Assembly: GCA_947095535.1 (NCBI GenBank)
Contig: OX352772.1
Span: 112,513,719 to 112,577,718, forward strand
Reading direction: 5' to 3'
Length of the DNA: 64,000 nucleotides
Source of the DNA: Poecilobothrus nobilitatus
Taxonomy: Eukaryota; Arthropoda; Insecta; Diptera; Dolichopodidae
This document shows, piece after piece, positions 10,719 to 21,129 of this stretch. The position numbers and the translations under genes are program-made. Position 1 is the first letter of the stretch, and each line of letters opens with the position of its first letter. Under the pieces are notes generated by a model. That model made no database searches, was not told the DNA's origin, and saw only the letters and a list, made by a program, of their open reading frames with translations.

Positions 10719-11021
10719 TAGCTTTTTTATTTTTATTTATTTATTTATATTAATATTACATACATTAATGTAGTGCAATATTATTAAACCATCGGCTACT
10801 AAGGCCATTATAGGTTTTTATACTATTATTAAATTATATACTAATATTATTTATTTTGTTTATATTATATACTATATATTTACATTATATTTGGTCGTAA
10901 GGGGGCTATGTAAAGAAAAAACACTTACGACCTGTGCAGGATTCGAACCCACACTCCCTCGGTGTTTACAGCGCATTTTATACGCTCTTACCCACTAGGC
11001 CACCGAGGCCCTAGCTTTTTT
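10719..11021 (-). mobile_element. tRNA-derived SINE with 10 bp target-site duplication
   Basis: A 283 bp insertion (10,729-11,011) flanked by the direct repeat TAGCTTTTTT (10,719-10,728 and 11,012-11,021). The minus strand begins with a tRNA-like head: A box TGGCCTAGTGG (10,992-11,002) and B box GGTTCGAATCC (10,937-10,947), the internal RNA polymerase III promoter. A tRNA-unrelated body follows, ending in an A-rich (AAAT)n-like tail at 10,729-10,755. Copy 2 of the 25 kb duplication has a single TAGCTTTTTT and no insert at 35,98x, an exact empty site. The insertion therefore postdates the duplication, or is an allele difference if the copies are haplotypes. I do not know a family name. Confidence 0.9.
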
Positions 11022-11249
11022 AATTTAAAATATTAAAGACACAATCCTTTTTACTCATTTTGCATACTTTTTCGACGAATATATGCAAATAATTTTTTTT
11101 GCATACTTTTAGGAGGATTAAAACCTTTAAATAAGCTCTTCCTGCACCAGAACCGGCATATCCATACTACTATTTCAGTTATAAAATTCATAATGTTTAC
11201 ATTTTTTTTCGTAAGTAATGTCACTTCATGTTTTTGTGAATTATCCTAG

Positions 11250-11795
11250 CACATTTTGAAAAGTTTCTGTTAGGTTCGTTCTGTCCGTCCGTCTGTTAAA
11301 ACTTATATACTGTTTAATAAAAAGCAGTGAAATATTAACTATGCATAGGTCTCTTAAAATAGTAATGTTGTAGAACAACTTTTTTATGTATCCTCACCGT
11401 TGGAGATCCTACAGCACCCACAGCTCTTCAAATTTTGAAAAATTTTTTTTTAAATGCACATGGATTGTTTTTTACCTTTATAAATCAACCAGAATTTTTT
11501 TTGCGTTAACTTTTTTTAATTATGTTTTCAAATTGATATTGAATAAGGCTAAAAATATGTGTAAGAATAGTGTATGGATAAGGATGGGTTTCTGTTCTAT
11601 AAATATGTATATGTACTCATTATACCCGTATGAACTATGTTCAAGGGTATAATAAATTTACCATTAGGTTTGTGACAACTGAAAGAAGTCAAGCTAGATA
11701 TAGTGCTAAAGATATGGATCATCTCAGAATCGAATTATGAGTCCATTAAGCCATGTACGTCCGTCCGTCCGTCCGCAAGATAACTCAAAAAAAAA
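11250..11795. repeat. GTCC-containing interspersed repeat, copy 1
   Basis: Noncoding repeat with GTCC runs at 11,280-11,295 and 11,757-11,775. The part from 11,252 (AGCACATTTTGAAAA, then TCTGTCCGTCC, GGTCTC, GTAGAACAACTTTTT) resembles the beginning of the terminal-inverted-repeat element at 23,362. Near 11,607-11,652 lies a short inverted motif, TATACCCGTATGAAC with AAGGGTATAAT, which recurs in inverted form (ATTCATACGGGTATC) at 12,739-12,755. Open frames at 11,386-11,652 are chance. Confidence 0.6.
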
Positions 11796-11874
11796 AATAA
11801 AGGAGCTAGGAGGCTGCTGAAATTTGTTTTACGTCACTTTTGCAAAATTGTTTGTTTTGCTATTTAAATCCAGC

Positions 11875-12640
11875 TTTTTCGGGTTCGAGTAGCTGCCATA
11901 CAACTTCTTTCTTTAAATGGAAATAACTCAGTATCTATTGAAGCTAGGTATCTGAAATTTTGCAAAATCGTGTCGAGTTATAGGCCAACAACACATGTAA
12001 AATTTGGTTGTGCTGGGACAACGGGTTCGGGTAGCTGCCATACATCTTCTCTTTTTAAATGTAAATAACTCAGTGTCTATTGAAGCTAGGTATCTGAAAT
12101 TTTGTGAAGAGGTGTCGAGTTACAAGCCAAAAACTTTTGTAAACTTTTGTTGGCCTAGAGCAGCCGATTCAGGCTTCCTGCACTTCTTGGAACTTAAAGA
12201 AGCTGGGCGTCTGAAATCTTGCAAATGATGGTCAAGTTTTATGTCAACAACTTCTGCAAAATTTGGTTGTGGTGGTGCGATGGGTTCGGGTAGCTGCCAT
12301 ACAACTTCTATGTTTAAATGAGAATAACTCTGTCTCTTGAAGAAGAAGAATAAGAAGAATTAGAAATAGAGAAGAATAACTCTGTCTCTTAGGTATCTAA
12401 AATTTTGCAACGAGGTGTCGAGTTACATGCCAAAAACTTTTGTAAACTTTGATTGGTCTAGAGCATCCGGTTCACTTAATGAAGCTAGGCGTCTGAAATC
12501 TTACAAATAATGATCGAGTTTTATGGCAATAACTTCTGCAAAATTTGGTCGTGATGGTGCGACTGGTTCGGGTAGTTGCCATACAACTTCTCTGTTTAAA
12601 TGAAAATAACTCAGTATCTATTGAAGCTAGGTATTTAAAA
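11875..12640. repeat. Minisatellite with ~140 bp units (array A), copy 1
   Basis: The block GGGTTCGGGTAGCTGCCATAC (or one base different) occurs at 11,881, 12,023, 12,282 and 12,564: spacings 142, 259 and 282 bp. Each is followed by an AAATAACTCAGTATCTATTGAAG block and a TGTCGAGTTA block. The longer spacings hold a second, related unit type (GGCGTCTGAAATCTT...), so the array looks like alternating A and B units of about 130-142 bp. No protein is supported. Confidence 0.8.
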
Positions 12641-12779
12641 TTTACATAAATATATATCGGTAGTTATAACGTCGGTACTAAAACAACTGAAATTGCTTAA
12701 AAGATGATCAAGTTATATAGAAACAGGATATATTACATTCATACGGGTATCTCAGAGTTGACATAGTTTACTCTACTTC

Positions 12780-13225
12780 ACTCTTCCTCGTTTTTCTTAA
12801 ATAATGTATAGAAATGTGAATATCTTTTATAATTTAATTGATTGTTTTTATGATATTTTTAAACGTACGTACATTATAGTACGTACACATTTCAATGATA
12901 TTTTATAGGAAATATGTTATACACATGAATCTTATATAGCTAGACCACATATAAGTAATGCATTTCTGAATGATGACATGATGATTGTCGTATGTAGGAG
13001 ATTGTTTCTGTTTTTTAACATCGGCCGAAAATGTTATGTTGTTAACACTTAAACACAGTATTCTTAAGATACTTAATAAGGTTATTTTAATTACCGTTAT
13101 ATATTAGAAAAGAATTGAAAGATTTTTATGGAATATTAAAAACAGTATAGATAACAGTAAAGAGTGTTGGAAATATCTTTTTAATAACAATAACAGTACA
13201 AACAATTAGGCAGAATATTTTTAAT
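12780..13225. other. Spacer, no gene seen
   Basis: AT-rich unique-looking sequence with a short ACGTACGTACATTATAGTACGTAC palindrome near 12,864-12,890. No coding frame or known repeat recognised. Confidence 0.5.
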
Positions 13226-13227
13226 AG

Positions 13228-13905
13228 GTGCTCGTGCGGAAATGGGTTAACAAATGTTAATAAAAATTTTGTCACAGGCTTTATTTGGAATCATAAATTG
13301 ATCTTGCCAAATTAGACACAAATTAAAAACAAAAAATTTTTTTTGACAGACTATCGTGGCGAAATGTGTTAATGTATCACGAAAACATTTATTGAATGAG
13401 TTTGTGTGCCATAGTGCTATTATACTTGTGCAAATTTTCAATTGGTCAAATCGTTTAAGCACAACAACAACAAAATGAGAAACTTCATGGCCTGAATGCT
13501 GATGCTGAAATGGGTGAATGTATCGTAACCAAATCAAATCAGAAAGCTTTTGTGATAGAAAACTTCACTTTTGTAAATTTTCATCTCAATTAGTCAAACT
13601 TTTTAAGCGCTACAACAAAGAAATTAAAAAACTTCATTGAGCCCTGGTGCCGAAACGAAATAACGGATAGTTGCCAAATCAACTGAATGATGTTCTCGGG
13701 CGAAGAGCTACACTTTTGTTAATTTTCAACTCAATTCGTGCCAAAACGGGTTAATTGAACCCTGGTGCCAAAACGGGTTAATTGATGATAACCAAATCAA
13801 CTCAGTGAACTTCTGTGGTGAAGAGCTACACTTTTGTAAATTTTCAACTTAATTGGTCAAACAGTTTAAGCGCGACAACAAAAAAAACGAAAAATTTCAT
13901 TGGGT
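13228..13905. repeat. Degenerate minisatellite (array B), copy 1
   Basis: About five diverged direct units begin near 13,234, 13,356, 13,501, 13,646 and 13,763, with spacings of about 117-145 bp. Each starts with TGC(C/G)GAAA-like sequence and an ACGGGTTAA-like block, then has ACTTTTGTAAATTTTCA and TTTAAGCGC(G)ACAACAA. A 96-codon minus-strand open frame (13,247-13,537) lies wholly inside this repeat and is not a gene. Confidence 0.75.
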
Positions 13906-14628
13906 ATATTACCATGATTTGACCGCTAAAGATAATTATTTTTTTTATTGTTGATTGTTTTTGTTTGTCTTTATTTTTGTTTATTTCCTCATACTAATTC
14001 TTTTGTTTGATTTTAGGTTTTTAAATGGATGTATATTGTGAACGAGCACCATGAAGTTTAATCTCTAAAAAATAAAAACATTGAAGGGTTATAGCGCCTC
14101 GACTCGCTGTTGTTTAATTTTTATTGAAATTTGGAAAATACACTTTGAACGTATATTTGTGAGTATGTAATATGTGATTATCTATATTCCTTTATATGAG
14201 GATATACTTTATAATTGTGATGTAATATGTAAAAAATATAAATTATAGTGTGTTGTAATTGGTATATATTTTCCTCGGAATAATTTAGTGATTTATGGAT
14301 ATGTATATTTGTTTCCTTATGAATTTTTTCTAATGTGTTTGCAAGCGCGCACAATATATTTCGCTATGTATTTTATATATCGCTATAGTGATTCCCTTCT
14401 TTTTACTTATGGATTTTTATTTGTTGATTTGAATGACATATCTTGAAAATTTAATTGATTCTAAATAATTCAAGAATTAATTTTGCATATATTTAGTATA
14501 GTTTAATTTCTGTTTTTTTTTTTGCTATGAATGATACTTTTGCTATTGCTCTTTTGAATGTTGTATTTCTACATTTTACTGTGACTACTCTTACTAACCC
14601 AAATAGTCGACTATGAATTTTTGCTATG
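13906..14628. other. Spacer, no gene seen
   Basis: T-rich and AT-rich sequence between the minisatellite and the BEL remnant. No coding similarity recognised. Copy 2 differs by a 7 bp replacement near 14,350-14,375. Confidence 0.5.
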
Positions 14629-14629
14629 A

Positions 14630-15905
14630 GGATTAAATAGGTGCTAACCAACCTAAAGGGTCAAATAATTTGACAACCTGTGACAATATGTTCCGTTTTT
14701 GATAAATTGACATATACTGGAACAAAATTAATTGAATATACGAAAGTATCTTTTGTTGGATTAAATCCCGAGAGTTTTCACCTTTGATTCTTGTCCCATG
14801 ATTTCACTAATTTATCGATTTTCGGTTGGTATTACATTTAACATTTTGTTACAATTTGATGCTCATTTATGTAGATGAAAGCCCCCGGATTCCATTAAGT
14901 AGATTAACTCTCCTTGAATTTTCAATGCATTCCTTTCATTACCTGCTCCCCATAAGAGATCATCCACATAAAAATCATGTAACGCAATTTTTGACGCTAT
15001 AGGGTACCTTTCTTTTTCTTCTAATGCTAATTGTTTAATAGTTCTAGTTGCCAAGAAGGGGCGCTCTTAGTCCCAAAAGTCACTAACTAATTTAAAATCC
15101 TGTATAGGTTGATCTGATGAGTCACACCAAAGTATTCTTCTTCTGTTTTGAATTCATCCAAATTTGTCGATACATTTTGGTGGTGTCGGCTGTAAAGGCT
15201 ATTTGGTATTTTCTCCATCTTAATATAATTGATGACGATTTATCTTGAATGATTGGTCCATTTAGCATCATATCATTTGCAGAAGTTCACTGAAGGTCGA
15301 ACGAAGTTTTGTTGTTCACTCGATTCCTTTATAACGCCATGATACGGTAAATAGCTACAAGTTATGAAGAATTCTTTGGCTCTTGATTAATATGTTCATC
15401 TTCTGTAGTTGTAACCTGTTTCATATGAACCAAAGCAAGATATTCTTGCATGCATTTTGTATATTGATTAATTTAAATATATTTGGAATAAATGAAATTG
15501 CTTAATTTAAATGTATTTGGAATTTGTTTTATTTCTCCAGAAAGAATCCATCCGAATATGGTTCTTTGCGCCAATGGAGTTCCAGGTTCGTCCTTGATTA
15601 ATCCGCTAAGTATTACGTGTTGGTATACATTATCTATGAGTAGCATGTCGAGTGGTCCAGGTTGATGAAATTCTGGATCAGCTAAATTTAGCCTTTGTAA
15701 GTTGGTCCAATTTCTATGCTAAATATGATTTCTAGGAAGAATTGAGGAAAGTTAGGAAAGTTATCCGCTGGATAGGAGTATTTATAAATTGTTTTTTCAA
15801 ATTAAGTGTTTGAACCACCTTTTCAGTAATAAAAATAGCCCGTCAACCTTGGTCGACGAGCTCTCTTATTACCATTTCTTTTCCTATTGGAGAAGTACCG
15901 TGGAT
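14630..15905 (-). pseudogene. BEL/Pao protease and reverse transcriptase remnant, copy 1
   Basis: Minus-strand pol fragment of a BEL/Pao LTR retrotransposon. In order from 15,905 down: an aspartic-protease-like segment with RELVDQG (stop in place of the expected Ser) and AIFITEKVVQ; ADPEFHQPGPLDMLL and GWILSGEI, typical of the BEL protease-RT linker; an RT fingers/palm region with SSSIILRWRKYQIAFTAD and KMYRQ; then RT motif C FYVDDLLWG in an open 63-codon piece (14,863-15,054); and the connection motif KLFDPLGWLAP near 14,640-14,670. Stops and frameshifts are spread throughout. Homology ends at about 14,630: RNase H, integrase and the 3' LTR are missing. Confidence 0.88.
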
Positions 15906-16622
15906 TATTCTTGATTGGTAGAAAATTGTTATTTTTAAAATTTTAAATATATTTTTTTTGTTTAATGCCTTGAGCGTACGAAATCGTGATTCCAAAAAGA
16001 TCTCTAACATTTCCCAAGATGCTAATTCGATAGTTTTGCTGATTTCTTGTTCCCAGAGTTGACCTGTTTCAGCTGGTAACTTCTGAACGAGTGTGTGAAT
16101 TATGATTGGATCCCAATTGATAATTGGAATATAAAAGGTTGGCCTAAAAAAATCTGTAAATGGGTCCCTACCAAAATTCTTTTGTTATTATACCTATCCT
16201 TTAATAATTGCCAAGCACTTTGGTAATTAGAATCGGTGATTTGGAATTTCCTTAATAGATTTTCTGGCTCGCCAGCAACATGCATTTTTAAATATTGTAG
16301 TACCAAATATTGTAGGCACCAAACTAGAACTTTCATGAACTAGTGTCCGAAACAGATCATGAAAGGACGGCCATTTTCTGTAAACCCCGTTAAAACTTTC
16401 TAAAATTATTTTAGGAAGATGAATAGCTGTAGGAGGCTCTCGTATAAAGATCGATGTTGGCTCGCAATTGTTTTCGATCATTTCGGGAAATGTTTCTTTT
16501 ATCATTCTTTGTATTCAACCGTAATTTTTATAATAATTTTGTTTTATGTGAGAGAATATATTTTTATCAAAATATGAATACTTAGCCTCTTCAAATCCCT
16601 TTTCGGTAGTTTCCTTTATCAT
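15905..16622 (-). pseudogene. BEL/Pao gag remnant, inner copy, copy 1
   Basis: Minus-strand gag with DUF1759-type signatures: LPKIILESFNGVYRKWPSFHDLF, LKMHVAGEPENLL, NYQSAWQLLKDRYNNKRILV and, in another frame, a WEML..FLESRFRTL-like block. The N-terminal part has lost about 115 bp compared with the outer copy (18,471-18,704). A small duplication (ACCAAATATTGTAG-like, near 16,300) causes a frameshift within the region. The C-terminal zinc knuckle is deleted, so gag is joined directly to the protease segment near 15,905. Confidence 0.85.
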
Positions 16623-17400
16623 TTTCTCTATGTCTTTTTGATGGGTATATTCAATTAATAATTAACCGTACCGAACACGCGCGTAGTATTCTAAATTACT
16701 AGCAGGTCCTTAAACTACTGTTATTAATTTAGGCACTAAAATTTCTTGAATTTAACAAAAATAATATTGAATATTTTTATTATTAGACTGTTTTCAACTA
16801 TGTTACTATATTAGTTTCTCTATAAATTTTTTTATAAAGTTGATCAATAAAATATGTTCACAATTTAAACTGCCTATATCGTATTCACAAACAGTATATT
16901 ATTCTAATGTTCATTCTTTAAATTAAATATTAATTTTATTTATTAGTATTTCAATCAATTGTTTTAAGTATCAAATTAAAAATTATCCAAAGTTTTATAA
17001 TATTAATTAAATTAATTTAAGGAAATTATTACACACAAGAAATTTTATTTAAAGATCATGTATTTAATAACTATCCAAAGTTTTTAACATTAATTAAATT
17101 AATTTAAGCAGATTATTACACGCCAAGAAATTTTATTTAATGATTATGTATTTAATAACTTATTCGGCTCGAAGGACCATGAAAAAGAGTTCAAAAGTTT
17201 GAAGATTTATAGATTTTAAATAGATAAAGATTTCAGAAAAAAATAGATTTCAAATAGATTTTATAGATTACGAAATATAAGTTAATTAAAAAACACCAAT
17301 TTATATATTCATAAATTTCAATTTATTTAATTTATATTCAATTTTTTTAATGCTAACAAAACGGCGATTCGATTACGAATAAATTTAAAAATATTTGAAA
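16623..17400 (-). repeat. BEL 5' LTR/leader, inner copy, copy 1
   Basis: Noncoding AT-rich sequence upstream of gag. It repeats 18,705-19,445 and, inverted, 59,880-60,027 plus 62,739-63,330. It contains TGGTCCTTCGAGCC (minus strand, near 17,165-17,183), a phrase I associate with the leader of BEL-type elements just 3' of the primer-binding site. I could not define exact LTR ends, so LTR and leader are given together. Confidence 0.6.
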
Positions 17401-18704
17401 ATGTGGTGGCAAGCACTACTTGATTTTGGTTGCCTCTATTTACCACATAGAAGTCTAAAGAGGTTGAGGGTAATGCGTGTGGAGGTGGTTTGAGATCCGG
17501 TGCTTCAACTGTAAATGAGTGATGTGTAGCTAAATTAAGCTGGTTTTCGATTTGTTGTGTTTATTTTGCAGTTTCTTGGTTAATATTTTGATTGAATGCT
17601 ATTCCAATTTGAGTATTCTCTATGAAGAAGTGTATGATGACGTTTTTTGTAATGTGAACAATTAATAGTGCTTGGACAATTGAATAATTAGGGCCCTGAA
17701 CCCAAACACCTAAGACATAATCCCTTTGATTTTACTATTTCTAGTTGTTTTATTTAATTTTGTTTTGTAAATCTTTCACACTTTCTTATATTATTCTGGC
17801 CATTGCACATGACACAACACGGTTGTATGGCTAGATAAAATGTGTTGTGTGAAGATTTAGTATTATTCTTGATTGGTTGAAAATTGTTATTTTTAAAATT
17901 TTGGTTAAATATATTTTTTTGTTTAATGCCTCGAGCGTACGAAATCGTGATTCCGAAAAGATCTTTAACATTTCCCAAGATGCTAATTCCCTAGTTTTGC
18001 TGATTTTTGTTCCCAGAGTTGACATGTCTCAGCTGGTTACTTCTGAACGAATGTGTGAATTATGATTGGATCCCAATTGATAATCGGAATATAAAAGGCT
18101 GGCCTAAAAAAACCTGTAAGTGGGTCCCTACCAAAATTCTTTTGTTATTATACCTATCCTTTAATAATTTCCAAGCACTTTGGTAATTAGAATCGGTGAT
18201 TTGGAATTGCCTTAATAGATTTTCTGGCTCGCCAGCAATATGCATTTTTAAATATTGTAGTTTCTGTGCTGGCGCCAAACTAGAACTTTCATGAACTAGT
18301 GTCCGAAACAGAACATGACAGGACGGCCATTTTCTGTAATCCCCGTTAAAACTTTCTAAAATTATTTTGAGAACATGAATAGCTGTAGGAGGCTCTCGTA
18401 TAAAGATCGATATTGGCTCGCAATTATTTTCGATCATTTCGGGAAATGTTTCTTTTATCATACTTTCTATTCAACCGTAATTTTTATAATAATTTTCTTT
18501 TAAGTAAGAGAATATATTTTTATCAAAATACGAATACTTAGCCTCTTCAAATCCCTTTTCGGAGTAGGATGCTACCAGAATTTTCCGACGACGTGCCTTA
18601 ATCTCTGTCCACTGTTTTTGAATATCTCTCAGCAGCTCTGTGAAACTTTCCTTGGTTTTAGTATCACTGGTTTCGGCTAAGAAATCCTTTATCATTTTCT
18701 CCAT
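17401..18704 (-). pseudogene. BEL/Pao gag remnant, outer copy, copy 1
   Basis: Longer gag remnant: N-terminal helix-rich part (MEKMIKDFLAETSD..., 18,471-18,704), central DUF1759 part (18,060-18,461, with FNGDYRKWPSCHVLF), RTRELASWEML-like block, a zinc knuckle (CVMCNGQNN..KC, 17,754-17,978) and a final segment ending NQNQVVLAT at the expected start of the protease (about 17,405). Several frameshifts. At 17,400 it is cut by the leader of the inner BEL copy. The inner and outer copies share 15,905-17,400 and 17,868-19,445 at an offset of about 1,960 bp, so they are tandem duplicates or a nested insertion. Confidence 0.85.
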
Positions 18705-19445
18705 GTCTTTCTGATGGGTATATTCAATTAATAATTAACCGTACCGAACACGCGCGTAATATTCTAACTAACTAGCAGGTCTTTAAACTACTGTTATTAA
18801 TATAGGCACTAAAATTTCTTGAATTTAACAAAAATAATATTGAATATTTTTATTATTAGACGGTTTTCAATTATGTTACTATATTAGTTTCTCTATAAAA
18901 TTTTTTATAAAGTTAATCAATAAAATATGTTCACAATTTAAACTGCCTATATCGTATTCACAAACAGTATATTATTCTAATATTCATTCTTTAAATTAAA
19001 TATTAATTTTATTTATTAGTATTTCAATCAATTGTTTTAAGTATGAAATATATTTAAATATTATCCAAAGTTTTGTAATATTAATTAAATTAATTTAAGG
19101 AAATTATTACACACAAGAAATTTTATTTAAAGATCATGTATTTAATACTTATCCAAAGTTTTTAACATTAGTTAAATTAATTTAAGCAAATTATTACACG
19201 CCAAGAAATTTTATTTAGTGATTATGTATTTAATAACTTATATCCGGCTCGAAGGACCATAGATATTAAATCGATAAAGATTTCACAAAAAAATAGATTT
19301 CAAATTTCTATAGATTACGAAATATAAGTTAATTAAAAAACACCAATTTATATATTCATAGATTTCAATTTATTTAATTTGTATTCAATTTTTCTAATGT
19401 TAACAAAACGGCGGTTCGGATACGAATAAATTTAAAAATATTTGA
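18705..19445 (-). repeat. BEL 5' LTR/leader, outer copy, copy 1
   Basis: Second copy of the leader sequence described at 16,623-17,400, with ATGGTCCTTCGAGCCGGATA on the minus strand at about 19,244-19,263. It ends near 19,445 with AAATATTTGAAA. Confidence 0.6.
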
Positions 19446-19765
19446 AACTTAGTGTTACTTAGTACATAGAAAACATATGCTTATTTTGTATATAATAAAT
19501 CTATCTAAAGTAGATGACTAAAAATTATTTAATAATTAATAATATAATAATTTTAATAGATGTCGGCGACATCTGAGAACAAATAGATAAGTAATCAATG
19601 TAATATAATTATGAAATTATATGAAAGTGTAAAAGAGAAAAATATATATTAAATTAAGTAAGAAAAATAAGTATTATTTTAATGAATGACAGAACATAAT
19701 AAACAAAGCAAATATAAATTGGTATATATATTTTAATTGGTATTGGTAAATATATTTTATTTTAA
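19446..19765. other. Spacer, no gene seen
   Basis: AT-rich sequence between BEL and the SAP-gag fragment, with a small palindrome GATGTCGGCGACATC at 19,559-19,573. It is also present, inverted and diverged, at about 59,500-59,760. Confidence 0.5.
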
Positions 19766-20527
19766 TTTATTTATTAAAGTGTAGACTCTTGTAGTATCTT
19801 TTTTTTTTGTTTTCTTTTAGTTGAACAATGAAGCCAAACAAAAATATTGGGTTCGTACCGCAAGATCCAGTATTATTTATTTCTTCTCCACCTCCTTCAT
19901 TACCATCTTCAGATATTTCTTCATCTTCATCTTCATCTTCAGCTTCGTCTTTATTTTTTTTTTTTTTCATAATATTTATTACTTTCTGATGCATTTGAAT
20001 CAACTTCACCTTCTAATGGAGTACCTCGTTCATCTTTAACATCGTTTGTTTCATTATCTTTTCCATCTTTTTCAACACACTCATGTTTCACTACGGAAAC
20101 TTCATATTCGAAAACCTTTTTAATACCTGACGTAATGTCGTTTCTGATGTCATTTATGTTGCACTTTATTGCCGGCATTTTCCCTTGCATTGTCGAAATT
20201 CCGCCTTTTATTTCGCTTTGCATTGCCTTTCCGTCTTATAGTTCACATTTCATTGTTGTTATATTTTTTTGAATTGTTCTCATATTGCTTTTCATATTTA
20301 TTGACATGATTTTTATTGTTTCCATCAATGATTTTAACATATTATTCGTACCACCTGATGCTTCATCATTCATTTCAAAAACTACTTCTTCCACTCTCCT
20401 TCTTCTTCTAGCAATTTTTTTAATCTGTGCAACAAACGTGCTTTCTGTCCAACTGTGGACAAATTGCGTTTTGCAATTCCTCTTTTATCTCCACTACACT
20501 TAATTCTTCCAACTTCTCATTAACCAT
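19766..20527 (-). pseudogene. SAP-domain gag fragment of an LTR retrotransposon, copy 1
   Basis: Minus-strand gag N-terminus. From an ATG at 20,527 the frame reads EKLEELSVVEIKEEL, then after a frameshift TVGQKARLLHRLKKLLEEE: the two-helix pattern of a SAP domain, which several Ty3/gypsy-like gag proteins carry at the N-terminus. A long Met/Asn/Lys-rich coiled-coil-like part follows (19,951-20,223), then an acidic run (DEAEDEDEDEE, from a TCATCT microsatellite) in 19,767-20,009. Copy 1 has one more 6 bp repeat unit than copy 2. The usual capsid, protease and pol parts are absent. It is preceded by a primer-binding site and an LTR. Confidence 0.7.
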
Positions 20528-20586
20528 TCTGCCAATTATTATTATCTTTTATTTTTCAAGGTTTTAAATCCTATATTTTTAAATTT

Positions 20587-20600
20587 CACTTCTGACACCA
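20587..20600 (-). promoter_or_regulatory. Primer-binding site (TGGTGTCAGAAGTG), copy 1
   Basis: Minus-strand TGGTGTCAGAAGTG lies three bases after the ...ACACGAAACA end of the upstream LTR and about 60 bp before the gag ATG. TGG at the start matches the CCA end of a tRNA. The sequence resembles the tRNA-Leu type used by several gypsy-like elements; this tRNA assignment is from memory. Confidence 0.7.
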
Positions 20601-20603
20601 ATT

Positions 20604-21125
20604 GTTTCGTGTTTATCGGTTTGCAATTATTTATCTGTTTTCCAATAAATAATAACAGTTTAACTTTACTTTATCTTTTCGGTTTATTTGATCTTAACTC
20701 TATCACATTCAAATTAGAACTCTGTATTTACAGAAATAGGCAATATTTATACAAAATTTCTTATATTCTAGAACATTACATGATACTTTATACTTCTCTA
20801 GATAGCTTATTACTAATACTAATACAAATATAATGTTATGTTAATGTTAATGTAATGTTAATGTTATGTTAATGTTATTATTATTCTTAAAGCTAATATT
20901 AGTTATTTCACTTATATTTCTATATCGTTTTAAATTATTCCTATTATGTTCTAGATTATTCCTTTTTCAGATTGTTCTATTTACAACAGCTAATATTATT
21001 TATTTCACTTATATTTCTATTTAATTCTAGATTATTCTTACTTTTCCAGATTGTTCTATTTACAACAATATTATTTATTAAATTATTTTTTTTCCACTTA
21101 TATTCGCATTTTTTCGCATTAATAA
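20604..21125 (-). repeat. 5' LTR of the SAP-gag element, copy 1
   Basis: Minus-strand LTR upstream of the primer-binding site. It holds a TATAAATA box (20,744-20,751), an AATAAA signal (20,683-20,688), a TAATGT-rich microsatellite (20,831-20,880) and two related ~90 bp blocks containing AGAACAATCTG and AATATAAGTGAAATAA. The outer boundary is uncertain; it abuts the 3' end of the RTE-like LINE near 21,125. Confidence 0.65.
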
Positions 21126-21129
21126 CTAT

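Noticed and set aside
10920..11011. A functional tRNA gene on the minus strand
   Set aside because: A and B boxes are there, but the segment is the head of a 283 bp SINE with tail and target-site duplication, and is missing from the duplicate copy.
11386..12228. Open frames of 88 and 74 codons
   Set aside because: Inside GTCC repeat and minisatellite A; no protein features.
11875..12640. CRISPR-like spaced repeats
   Set aside because: Unit lengths, lack of unique spacers and eukaryotic TE context rule this out; it is a minisatellite.
13247..13537. 96-codon minus-strand open frame
   Set aside because: Lies entirely in a degenerate minisatellite and its repeats follow the DNA period.
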